From assembly GCF_025808395.1 (NCBI RefSeq), contig NZ_CP075524.1, positions 2,418,001 to 2,482,000 of the forward strand: 64,000 nt of DNA, in the 5' to 3' direction. Of the stretch, positions 18,339 to 25,468 are shown piece by piece (position 1 is the first letter of the stretch; each line of letters opens with the position of its first letter). The notes below the pieces were generated by a model that worked only from the letters and a program-made list of their open reading frames with translations, searched no databases and was not told the DNA's origin. The stretch is from Microcella sp. Lineage in GTDB: Bacteria; Actinomycetota; Actinomycetes; Actinomycetales; Microbacteriaceae. Position numbers and translations under genes: made by a program.

Positions 18339-18358
18339 ATCTGCAAGCGCTTGCAGAT
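18339..18358. promoter_or_regulatory. LacI-type operator upstream of alpha-amylase
   Basis: ATCTGCAAGCGCTTGCAGAT is a perfect 20-bp palindrome with the central CG dyad typical of LacI/GalR-family sites. It lies just downstream of a minus-strand TACAGT -10 candidate (about 18359-18364), where a repressor would block transcription. No LacI-family gene occurs in the window, so the regulator (probably maltose/maltodextrin responsive) is elsewhere. Confidence 0.85.
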
Positions 18359-18395
18359 ACTGTACATCGGCGCGGCGCTGAGGCCGCGGCAACGA

Positions 18396-18845
18396 CTACT
18401 TGCGCAGCCCCGCGGTGTTCTCGGCGATCGCGACGAGCGCCACGTTGACCTCGACGAGCATGCGCGCGAGCACGATCGCGACGAGGGTGGCGATCGGCAC
18501 GAGCACGAGAGCCCCGAGAATCGTGAGAATGCCCGAGATGGGTTGCGCGTTGACCGGCCCCGTCATGAGCCCGACGCCCATCACGACCACGCTGAAGAAC
18601 GTCACGAGCCCTGCCAGCAGAATGCTGATGAGCAGAATGCCGTAGATGAATCCGGCGATGCGACGGGTGATGAAGGTCGTGAACCTGAAGTCGACGAGCG
18701 CCTTGAAGAAGCCCGGAACAGCGCTGACGTCGAGCGACAGCGTCTGCTCGGCCGGGGTGGCCGCGGGGGGCGACGCCGGCGTGGGGGCTGCCGCAGCAGT
18801 CTTCGGCTTGCGCGCGTTCGCGGGGGTGGTGGGCGAGTCGGTCAC
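18396..18845 (-). CDS. DUF4282 domain membrane protein
   Basis: 149 residues. The first 50 or so are a flexible Ala/Pro/Thr-rich cytoplasmic region; the rest has FRFTTFITRRIAGFIYG followed by two long hydrophobic segments and an amphipathic tail, the DUF4282 pattern. GTG at 18845 was chosen because CCGGAGG lies 5 nt upstream; the frame is open for another 300 nt but codes for Arg-rich shadow sequence. Function is unknown. Confidence 0.8.
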   Translation of the reverse strand: MTDSPTTPANARKPKTAAAAPTPASPPAATPAEQTLSLDVSAVPGFFKALVDFRFTTFITRRIAGFIYGILLISILLAGLVTFFSVVVMGVGLMTGPVNAQPISGILTILGALVLVPIATLVAIVLARMLVEVNVALVAIAENTAGLRK

Positions 18846-18918
18846 GAGAACCTCCGGAGGGTCAGGATGCACGGCGCACGCCGTCTGGGGCCACGGTATC
18901 GCCGCAGACCGTCGAACG

Positions 18919-19305
18919 CTATGACGACGTGCGCGTGGGCGGGTCGTCGTCGCGCCACGGCGCCCAGCGCGCCGCGGCGAGGTCGAGCCGATAGTCGAGC
19001 TCGCCGCTCGTGCCCGAGCGCACCGGCGTGCCCTCGGCGAGGTAGTGCTCGAGTGCCGCTCGCTCGTGGCCGGCAGGCGGCCGCCCGTCAGCCCGCACGA
19101 CCCGCCACCAGCAGACGCTCGACCCCTCCATCGCCATGACCCGCCCGACCGCGCGGGCACCGCGCGACCCGAGCTCGGCGGCGACGTCGCCGTAGGTCAT
19201 GACGCGACCCGTCGGAATGCGGTCGACGACGAGCAGCACCGCGGCGCCGAAGTCGAGGGCGGTGCGGTCGAGCGAGTCGTCGGGCGCAGCGCTCGCGGAG
19301 GGCAT
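18919..19305 (-). CDS. alkyltransferase-like (ATL) DNA-binding protein
   Basis: About 128 residues related to the DNA-binding domain of O6-alkylguanine-DNA alkyltransferase: IPTGRVMTYGDVAAELG and RAVGRVMA. Where alkyltransferases have the active PCHRV, this protein has CWWRVV, i.e. Trp at the reactive Cys position, so it should bind but not repair alkylated guanine. ATL proteins flag such bases for nucleotide excision repair. The start at 19305 lies 16 nt after the upstream acetyltransferase stop; a longer reading frame upstream is low-complexity Ser/Arg sequence and was not accepted. Confidence 0.85.
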   Translation of the reverse strand: MPSASAAPDDSLDRTALDFGAAVLLVVDRIPTGRVMTYGDVAAELGSRGARAVGRVMAMEGSSVCWWRVVRADGRPPAGHERAALEHYLAEGTPVRSGTSGELDYRLDLAAARWAPWRDDDPPTRTSS

Positions 19306-19321
19306 CCGTCGACGGCCCCGA

Positions 19322-19774
19322 TCAGATGGTGAGGGCGCCGATCTTCTCGCCGTACTCGGTCTCGCCGATCTCGACGAAGCCGATGCGGCGGAAGAACTCG
19401 CCTGGGCCGTCATCGCCCGTCTCCCAGATGACGGTCACTGTCGAGAAGCCGCGCGCGCGTGCTTCGTCGGCGAGGGCGTGGGCGGCGAACTTGCCGATGC
19501 CTCGACCCTGCACGCTCGCGTCGACGTTGATGCGCCAGATGCAGCTGCGAAACTCTTCGCGCGGGTGGTCGGGGTCGAAGTTGCCGCGCACGAAGCCGAC
19601 GACGTCGTCGCCGTCGAGCACGACGCGCGCCCACGTCGTGGTCGGGTTCACATAGGCGTCGGCTTCGGCATACGAGACCGGAGTCACGAACTGCTCTTGC
19701 CCCGGCCGGAGGGTGAGACCGTTCGCCGCCACGATGGTCTTCGCCGACAACTCTTCCAGTCTCAAATCACCCAT
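19322..19774 (-). CDS. GNAT-family N-acetyltransferase
   Basis: 150 residues with the GNAT fold: substrate-side strands (AYVNPTTTWARVVLDGDDVVGFV), then acetyl-CoA motif A (WRINVDASVQGRGIGKFAAHALADEA) with the R/Q-x-x-G-x-G/A loop QGRGIGKF, then motif B ending FFRRIGFVEIGE. Substrate cannot be told. ATG at 19774 is preceded by TACCCT exactly 6 nt upstream on the minus strand, a leaderless promoter, which fixes the start. The ATL gene follows after 16 nt and is probably on the same mRNA. Confidence 0.88.
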   Translation of the reverse strand: MGDLRLEELSAKTIVAANGLTLRPGQEQFVTPVSYAEADAYVNPTTTWARVVLDGDDVVGFVRGNFDPDHPREEFRSCIWRINVDASVQGRGIGKFAAHALADEARARGFSTVTVIWETGDDGPGEFFRRIGFVEIGETEYGEKIGALTI

Positions 19775-19780
19775 GACCCC

Positions 19781-19786
19781 AGGGTA
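19781..19786 (-). promoter_or_regulatory. -10 box of the acetyltransferase gene
   Basis: Minus-strand TACCCT with 6 nt to ATG 19774; leaderless. Confidence 0.55.
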
Positions 19787-19818
19787 GACGGAACCGCCGA
19801 GCCCCGGGGCCGTCGATA

Positions 19819-19836
19819 TATCTTGATGTCGAGATA
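19819..19836. promoter_or_regulatory. imperfect palindrome upstream of icd
   Basis: TATCTTGAT and GTCGAGATA form a dyad matching at 7 of 9 positions, located 15 nt upstream of TAGGCT (19851-19856), the probable icd -10. It is well placed for an operator; the regulator is unknown. Confidence 0.4.
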
Positions 19837-19895
19837 CCGCCCGGAAACGATAGGCTGAAACGCTGAACCGCAGTACTCGAGGGAAGGAATCGCAC

Positions 19896-21113
19896 GTGGA
19901 GAAGATCAAGGTCGAAGGAACCGTCGTCGAACTCGACGGCGACGAGATGACGCGCATCATCTGGCAGTTCATCAAAGACCGTCTGATTCACCCCTACCTC
20001 GACCTGACGCTCGAGTACTACGACCTCGGCATCGAGCACCGTGACGCCACCGACGACCAGGTGACGATCGACGCGGCGCACGCGATTCAGAAGCACGGCG
20101 TCGGCGTCAAGTGCGCCACGATCACTCCTGACGAGGCGCGTGTCGAAGAGTTCGGCCTCAAGAAGATGTGGCGCAGCCCGAACGGCACCATCCGCAACAT
20201 TCTGGGCGGGGTCATCTTCCGCGAGCCGATCATCATCTCGAACATTCCCCGCCTCGTGCCGGGCTGGAACAAGCCGATCATCATCGGCCGCCACGCTTTC
20301 GGCGACCAATACCGTGCCACCGACTTTCTCTTCAAGGGCGAGGGCACGCTCACGGTCGAGTTCACACCGAAAGACGGAGGCGAGCCGCAGAAGTTCGAGG
20401 TCTTCCAGTCGCCGGGCGACGGCATCGCTCAGGTGCAGTACAACCTCGACGCCTCGATCGCCGACTTCGCGCGGGCCTCACTCAACTACGGCCTCGCGCG
20501 CGGCTACCCCGTCTACCTGTCGACCAAGAACACGATTCTGAAGGCCTACGACGGCCGCTTCAAAGACATCTTCCAAGAGATCTTCGACACCGAGTTCAAG
20601 GCCCAGTTCGACGCCGCGGGCATCACCTACGAGCACCGCCTGATCGATGACATGGTCGCCTCGGCCATGAAGTGGGAGGGCGGCTATGTCTGGGCGTGCA
20701 AGAACTACGACGGCGACGTGCAGAGCGACACGGTGGCGCAGGGCTTCGGCTCGCTCGGCCTCATGACGAGCGTGCTCACGACCCCCGACGGCAAGATTGT
20801 CGAGGCCGAGGCCGCTCACGGCACGGTCACGCGCCACTACCGCCAGCACCAGCAGGGCAAGCCGACGTCGACCAACCCGATCGCCTCGATCTTCGCGTGG
20901 ACTCGCGGGCTCATGCACCGCGGCAAGCTCGACGGCAACCAGGCCCTCATCACCTTCGCCGAGACGCTCGAAGACGTCGTGATCACGACGGTCGAGAGCG
21001 GCAAGATGACGAAAGACCTCGCGATTCTGGTGAGCGACGACCAGGCCTACCTGACGACAGAAGACTTCTTGGCGGCGCTCGACGAGAACCTGCAGCAGCG
21101 TCTTGGCTCGTAG
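19896..21113 (+). CDS. icd: NADP-dependent isocitrate dehydrogenase, dimeric eukaryote-like type
   Basis: TCA-cycle enzyme converting isocitrate to 2-oxoglutarate and CO2 with NADPH formation. The 405-residue length and sequence (ELDGDEMTRIIWQFIKD at the N-terminus, MWRSPNGTIRNILGG substrate loop, DDMVASAMKWEGGYVWACKNYDGD metal site given here in part) place it with the homodimeric IDH-II group shared with mitochondria. NADP specificity is suggested by AAHGTVTRHYRQHQ. GTG at 19896 is preceded by GAGGGAAGGA. A strong stem-loop lies 17 nt after its stop. Confidence 0.96.
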   Translation: MEKIKVEGTVVELDGDEMTRIIWQFIKDRLIHPYLDLTLEYYDLGIEHRDATDDQVTIDAAHAIQKHGVGVKCATITPDEARVEEFGLKKMWRSPNGTIRNILGGVIFREPIIISNIPRLVPGWNKPIIIGRHAFGDQYRATDFLFKGEGTLTVEFTPKDGGEPQKFEVFQSPGDGIAQVQYNLDASIADFARASLNYGLARGYPVYLSTKNTILKAYDGRFKDIFQEIFDTEFKAQFDAAGITYEHRLIDDMVASAMKWEGGYVWACKNYDGDVQSDTVAQGFGSLGLMTSVLTTPDGKIVEAEAAHGTVTRHYRQHQQGKPTSTNPIASIFAWTRGLMHRGKLDGNQALITFAETLEDVVITTVESGKMTKDLAILVSDDQAYLTTEDFLAALDENLQQRLGS

Positions 21114-21130
21114 TCACTGATCGAACGAGT

Positions 21131-21161
21131 GGATGCCCGGGGCTGCGTGCCTCGGGCATCC
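21131..21161 (+). terminator. terminator after icd
   Basis: A 13-bp stem (21131-21143 with 21149-21161, one G-T pair) with loop TGCGT, followed by GTCGTTTCG. It sits between the icd stop and the CsoR-box promoter and should insulate the two. Confidence 0.65.
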
Positions 21162-21188
21162 GTCGTTTCGCTGTCTCTCGTCGGCCAC

Positions 21189-21217
21189 TTGCACGCATAT
21201 ACCCCCAGGGGTATTAT
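21189..21217 (+). promoter_or_regulatory. promoter with CsoR-type operator
   Basis: -35 TTGCAC (21189-21194), 17-nt spacer, -10 TATTAT (21212-21217). The spacer and start of the -10 are filled by the palindrome ATACCCC-CA-GGGGTAT (21199-21214), which resembles the G-tract operators of the CsoR/RcnR/CstR family. A bound sensor would exclude RNA polymerase, and metal (Cu, or Ni/Co) or persulfide would release it. No csoR-like gene lies in the window. Confidence 0.8.
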
Positions 21218-21257
21218 TGACCCGCGCGTATCCGCGCACCGAACGAAAGGCTCGCCC

Positions 21258-21371
21258 ATGTGCTCACCTGCCCGATGCTCCGCGTGCGGAAAGATCACCT
21301 GGTCGGGATGCGGCCAGCACATCGCGCAGGCGCTCGAGGGAGTGCCGAGCGATCAGCGCTGCACCTGCTGA
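21258..21371 (+). CDS. 37-residue Cys-rich small protein
   Basis: Short gene directly behind the CsoR-box promoter. ATG at 21258 has GAAAGG (21245-21250) with 7-nt spacing. The protein has six Cys, at 2, 7, 10, 18, 35 and 37, including a CSACGK knuckle, WSGCGQHI and a CTC terminus, plus one His; this looks like a metal-binding zinc-knuckle-type fold. Similar short proteins with CxxCGKxTWxGCGxH are common in actinobacteria next to metal genes (from memory, not searched). A role as metal chaperone or buffer for the ATPase that follows is inference. Confidence 0.75.
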   Translation: MCSPARCSACGKITWSGCGQHIAQALEGVPSDQRCTC

Positions 21372-21478
21372 CACGATCACCGCTGCCGAACTCGCCACCG
21401 GGCTGAACGACGGTGCCCGCGGCAGAGAAGCCCTTTCGGCCCTGGCGGAAGAGCGAGCGGCGCGATAGACCTGACGCT

Positions 21479-23407
21479 GTGACTCGACTGCTCGCGCTCA
21501 CCCGGCGGTTTCCGCTCGTGGCGCTCACCCTCGTGGTCGGCGTCGTGGCCGGGGTGCTCGTCGCGACCGTCGGCGAACCCGCCGCTCGATGGCTCATCTC
21601 GATCTACGCCCTGGCCATCGCGGCGCTTGAAGCCGTGCACATGATTCGCGGGCTGCTCGCGCGGCAGTTCGGCCTCGACGTGCTGGCAGTGATCGCGATC
21701 GTCAGCACCGTCGTCGTGGGGGAGTACTGGGCGAGTCTCATCATCGTGCTCATGCTCACCGGGGGCGAGGCGCTCGAGGTCGCAGCGGCGGGTCGGGCGC
21801 AGCGCGAGCTGCGCGCACTGCTCGATCGCGTGCCGCAGCGAGCGCACCGCGTCGACCCAGATGGCACAGTCGTCGACATACCCGCAGCCGATGTTCGCGT
21901 CGGCGACCAGCTGCTGGTGCGACCGTCAGAGATCGTCGCGGTCGACGCGGCACTGGTGAGTGCGAACGCAAGCTTCGACGAGTCGTCGCTGACGGGCGAG
22001 AGCCTGCCCGTCGACAAGGTGGCCGGAGACCCGGTGCTGAGCGGATCGGTCAACGGCTCAAGTGCCGTCACCGTGATCGCGACGGCCCTCGCCGCAGATT
22101 CGCAGTACCAGCGCATCGTCGAACTCGTGCGGGAGGCGGCCAGCAGCAAGGCGCCGCTCGTGCGGCTCGCCGATCGCTATGCCCTGCCGTTCACCGCGGT
22201 GTCGCTGGCCATCGCCGCGCTCGCGTGGGCCCTGAGCGGCGACCCCGTGCGGTTCGCCGAGGTGCTCGTCGTCGCCACACCGTGCCCTCTGCTCATCGCA
22301 GCGCCGGTGGCCTTCATGGGAGGCATGAGCAGCGCCGCCAAGCGCGGCATCGTCATGAAGAACGCCGGATCGCTCGAGAAGCTCGCTCGAGCACGAACCG
22401 TGGCGTTCGACAAGACCGGAACCCTCACCGCGGGCCGACCCGAGGTTGTCGGCGTGCACCCTGAGCCGGGCGTCGACACCGATGAGCTGCTGCGCCTGGT
22501 CGGCTCGATCGAGCAGTACTCGTCGCACGTGCTCGCCCTGTCGATCACGCAGTCGGCGGTCGACCGAGGCCTGACCCTCAGCCCGTCGACCGACGCGAGC
22601 GAAGCGGCCACATTCGGAGTCGCCGCGACCGTCGAGGGTCGCCGCGTCGTCGTCGGCAAGCCTGCTTTCGTCGCTGAGCACGCGCCCGACCTCACGATTC
22701 GGCCGATCGAGAGCGGCGAGGCCGTGGTCTACGCGGCGGTGGATGGCCGATTCGCGGGCGTGCTCGTGCTGCGAGACGAGGTGCGCGACGATGCGGCCGA
22801 CACTCTCGCGGCGCTGCGCGAGCTCGGAGTCGAGCGCGTGCTGCTGGTCACCGGTGATGTCGAGGCGACCGCGGCGCCGATCGCGGCCCGACTCGGCATC
22901 AGCGAGGTGCACGCAGAGTGCCTGCCAGGCGACAAGGTGCGCATCGTGCAGCATGCGCGGCCTCGCCCGGTCATCATGGTCGGCGACGGCGTCAACGACG
23001 CGCCGGTGCTCGCCGTCGCCGATGTCGGCATCGCCATGGGGGCAAAGGGCTCGACGGCGGCGAGCGAGTCGGCAGACGTCGTGATTCTGCTCGACGACAT
23101 CTCGCGCGTCGCGCGCTCGGTCGCGATCGGGCAGCGCACGGTGCGCATCGCCCTGCAGAGCATCTGGCTCGGCATCGCGATCTCTGTCGGGCTCATGCTC
23201 ATCGCGGCCGTGGGCCTGCTGCCCGCCATCGTCGGGGCGGCCCTGCAAGAAGTTGTCGACCTCATCGCCATCGTGGGTGCGCTGCGAGCGGTGCGCGCGG
23301 GCGACGCGCCCGTGCCGGGGCTCGACACTCGAGCTCGTGCCGAGAACGCCGTCGGCCCCGAACCTGCGAGTTCGGGGCCGACAGATGGTGCTGGGGTGGC
23401 GGTCTAG
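21479..23407 (+). CDS. heavy-metal P1B-type ATPase
   Basis: 642-residue metal efflux pump. Actuator loop SLTGESLPVDK, membrane metal site TPCPLL, phosphorylation motif FDKTGTLTAG, nucleotide-binding SSHVLALS (in place of the usual HP dipeptide region) and hinge GDGVNDAPV are all visible. There is no N-terminal heavy-metal-binding domain; the protein starts almost at the first membrane helix. GTG at 21479 was chosen because family members begin close to this point; an in-frame GTG at 21413 would add 22 charged residues. Given the CsoR-box upstream, copper is the first guess, but TPC is not a classic Cu signature and zinc/cobalt types remain possible. Its TAG overlaps the hsp20 stop within CTAG. 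Confidence 0.9.
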   Translation: MTRLLALTRRFPLVALTLVVGVVAGVLVATVGEPAARWLISIYALAIAALEAVHMIRGLLARQFGLDVLAVIAIVSTVVVGEYWASLIIVLMLTGGEALEVAAAGRAQRELRALLDRVPQRAHRVDPDGTVVDIPAADVRVGDQLLVRPSEIVAVDAALVSANASFDESSLTGESLPVDKVAGDPVLSGSVNGSSAVTVIATALAADSQYQRIVELVREAASSKAPLVRLADRYALPFTAVSLAIAALAWALSGDPVRFAEVLVVATPCPLLIAAPVAFMGGMSSAAKRGIVMKNAGSLEKLARARTVAFDKTGTLTAGRPEVVGVHPEPGVDTDELLRLVGSIEQYSSHVLALSITQSAVDRGLTLSPSTDASEAATFGVAATVEGRRVVVGKPAFVAEHAPDLTIRPIESGEAVVYAAVDGRFAGVLVLRDEVRDDAADTLAALRELGVERVLLVTGDVEATAAPIAARLGISEVHAECLPGDKVRIVQHARPRPVIMVGDGVNDAPVLAVADVGIAMGAKGSTAASESADVVILLDDISRVARSVAIGQRTVRIALQSIWLGIAISVGLMLIAAVGLLPAIVGAALQEVVDLIAIVGALRAVRAGDAPVPGLDTRARAENAVGPEPASSGPTDGAGVAV

Positions 23408-23826
23408 GCCGAGACCTCCTGGCGGTCTCCGCTCGTGGCCACCTCGATCTTGCGCGGCTTCGCCTTCTCGAGCACGGGGATCATGACGCTGAGCACTCCG
23501 TTCTCGTAGTGCGCCGAGATCTGCTCGGTGTCGATGTCTTTGCCGAGGGTCAGCTGGCGCAAGAAGGCGCCCGCTGCGCGCTCGCGTGCGAGCCACTGCA
23601 CGCCCTCGTGCGAGCGCGCGGTGCGCTCGGCACGGATCGTCAGCAGCTGGCCGTCGACATCGACGTCGACCGAACCGGGGTCGATGCCGGGCAGGTCGGC
23701 GGTCAGCACGTAGTGGTCGCCGTCGCGGTAGAGATCCATCGGCATCACGCGCGGGTTCTCGCGGCGGTCGAGCAGGTTCGCGGCGACGCGGTCGAGCTCG
23801 CGGAACGGGTCGAAGATCATGCTCAT
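23404..23826 (-). CDS. Hsp20 / alpha-crystallin small heat shock protein
   Basis: 140 residues, ATP-independent holdase chaperone forming oligomers in the cytosol. The alpha-crystallin domain spans about residues 28-130 (MDLYRDGDHYVLTADLPGI, VDGQLLTIRAE, then ENGVLSVMIPVLEKAKPRKIEV with the G-V-L signature). The N-terminus IFDPFRELDRV is typical of actinobacterial Hsp20/Hsp18. Upstream on the minus strand are both a CIRCE and a HAIR element, so heat control by HrcA and HspR is expected. Its stop overlaps that of the converging P-type ATPase gene. Confidence 0.95.
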   Translation of the reverse strand: MSMIFDPFRELDRVAANLLDRRENPRVMPMDLYRDGDHYVLTADLPGIDPGSVDVDVDGQLLTIRAERTARSHEGVQWLARERAAGAFLRQLTLGKDIDTEQISAHYENGVLSVMIPVLEKAKPRKIEVATSGDRQEVSA

Positions 23827-23877
23827 CGTTGTCGGTCTCCTTTCACGTCGCCCGCCTCAGGCGGGTCGGGGTTCAAG

Positions 23878-23900
23878 AGTTGAGTCGGTGTGACTCAACT
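23878..23900. promoter_or_regulatory. HAIR element (HspR operator)
   Basis: AGTTGAGT (23878-23885), 7-nt spacer, ACTCAACT (23893-23900): a perfect inverted repeat matching the HspR consensus CTTGAGT-N7-ACTCAAG except at the outermost base of each arm. It lies downstream of the hsp20 promoter, where bound HspR would block the polymerase. Confidence 0.9.
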
Positions 23901-23909
23901 ACCGAAATG

Positions 23910-23936
23910 TTAGCACTCGGCATGCGAGAGTGCCAA
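23910..23936. promoter_or_regulatory. CIRCE element (HrcA operator) overlapping hsp20 promoter
   Basis: TTAGCACTC-N9-GAGTGCCAA matches the CIRCE consensus TTAGCACTC-N9-GAGTGCTAA with one mismatch. On the minus strand the same bases hold -35 TTGGCA and -10 TAACAT separated by 18 nt, so HrcA binding would occlude the whole promoter. Confidence 0.92.
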
Positions 23937-23958
23937 GGGTTCGCGCACGGCGAAACCC
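23937..23958 (-). terminator. possible terminator of the flavinylation operon
   Basis: GGGTT (23937-23941) and AACCC (23954-23958) with an inner CGC/GCG pairing form a short stem with a bulge, 26 nt after the stop of the last gene and just before the hsp20 promoter. No clear T-run. Confidence 0.35.
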
Positions 23959-23983
23959 CTGATGAGCGGCCGTTGTCGACGCG

Positions 23984-25468
23984 TCAGTACCCGGCGAAGT
24001 AGTCGGTCTTGACGCGCTTCGCCCCGGCCCGGCGCAGCGCAGAACGGCCCGCAGACACCAGCCCGGGCGCCCCAGACACGAATGCCCGCCGCGACGCGAT
24101 GTCGGGCACGGCGGCGAGCAGGGCATCCGGTGTCATGTCGTCTCGCCGCATGACGACGAGTCGCGCGCCCGCCGCCTCGATGACCTCGCGGTAGAGCACC
24201 TCGTCATCGTTCGACGGCACGACGATCACGACGATGTCGCGCTGCTCGCCGCGAGCAGTGAGGTCGGCGAGCTGGCTGGCGAATGGGGTCATGCCGATAC
24301 CGCCGGCGAGCATGACGAGGGGGATGCTTGCATCGCGCGGCAAGGTGAAGTCGCCCGCGATCTGGGTGGCGGCAATACGGGTGCCCGGCTCGAGCGCGGC
24401 GAGCGCGGCCTTGAACGAGCTGCCGCCCTCGGGGGTGCGCATGCCGATCGAGAGCCGGGGCGCAGGTGAAGCCGCAAGCTGCGGAGCCGACGCTATCGAG
24501 AACGTGCGTCGCATGCCGCGGATGTCGGCCTTGTGCGGCAGGTGCAGCTCGAGGTACTGCCCCGCGTCGAACCGCAGTGGCCGCGAGGGGGTGAAGTGCC
24601 ACTCGGTCGCCGTGGGCGAGAGCGGGCGGCTCTCGCCCACGCGCACCGAGAAGCCGGTGCGGCGCGAGAGGCCGAAGGCCACGAGGTTGCCGACCACGAG
24701 TGCGAGCTCGGGCGACGTGTAGATCGGCCCGAGGCTGAACGGCACCGAGAAGACTACGGCGACGACCGCCGCTGTCAGCCACTGCTGCCAGCGGAGGGGT
24801 GGCAGCGTCAGCGGTTCGCTCAGCATGAAGCCGGCGAGAAAGACCACGGGCAGCAGCAGCAGCACCGTCGTGAGCGCCCCGAACGGATCGGTGCCCGTGG
24901 CGACCAGTCGCGCACCGACGATGATGACCGCGAGCACGACGAACACGAGACCGACATCGACGCGGCGGGTTCGATCGAGCAGCAGCAGCGCACCCAAGGC
25001 CACGATCGGCAGCAGGGCCGGGGTCGCGATCCACCACACTCCGACAGCCTGCCCAGTGTAGTAGCCGATCACTCCGGTGATGAGCACCCCCGCCGCAGCC
25101 GGGTTCAGAATGTGCCGACCACGCCACACGATGAGGTACTTCGACAGTGCTGCGATCACCCCGGCGCCCGCCGCGGCGATGAGGCCTGCCGTCGTGAGGC
25201 TCGGCAGCACGAGGCACGTGACGATGAGCGCGGTGATGACGCTCGACTCGCGGTGGGCGACCGTTCGTGCCAGCCGTGCCGCGACCTCGTTGGCGCCGAG
25301 CGCCGCCACGAGCACGACCCCGAGCGTGCCCAGAATGGCATAGGGGTCAGGACCGATGGCGCCGAGAAAGGCGAGCACGACGGCGAGCGCGAGCACGGCC
25401 ACGAGCGTCATCGTGGCCAGGCGGTACATGCTGACCTGGCCGGTCACGGCATCCAGTCGTGCTCTCAT
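23984..25468 (-). CDS. NqrB/RnfD-like membrane protein fused to a ferredoxin-NADP reductase-type domain
   Basis: 494 residues. The first 275 or so are membrane helices with RnfD/NqrB features, including ILNPAAAGVLI and FMLSEPLTLPP (compare FMxTDPxTxP). The rest is a cytosolic flavoreductase: FAD-binding RRTFSIAS, NAD(P)-binding LAGGIGMTP and a C-terminal VSGAPG...YFAGY. It could move electrons from NAD(P)H through its flavin and membrane domain to the flavinylated lipoprotein encoded upstream. ATG at 25468 overlaps the ApbE stop by 4 nt. A direct homologue with known substrate is not recognised. Confidence 0.87.
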   Translation of the reverse strand: MRARLDAVTGQVSMYRLATMTLVAVLALAVVLAFLGAIGPDPYAILGTLGVVLVAALGANEVAARLARTVAHRESSVITALIVTCLVLPSLTTAGLIAAAGAGVIAALSKYLIVWRGRHILNPAAAGVLITGVIGYYTGQAVGVWWIATPALLPIVALGALLLLDRTRRVDVGLVFVVLAVIIVGARLVATGTDPFGALTTVLLLLPVVFLAGFMLSEPLTLPPLRWQQWLTAAVVAVVFSVPFSLGPIYTSPELALVVGNLVAFGLSRRTGFSVRVGESRPLSPTATEWHFTPSRPLRFDAGQYLELHLPHKADIRGMRRTFSIASAPQLAASPAPRLSIGMRTPEGGSSFKAALAALEPGTRIAATQIAGDFTLPRDASIPLVMLAGGIGMTPFASQLADLTARGEQRDIVVIVVPSNDDEVLYREVIEAAGARLVVMRRDDMTPDALLAAVPDIASRRAFVSGAPGLVSAGRSALRRAGAKRVKTDYFAGY

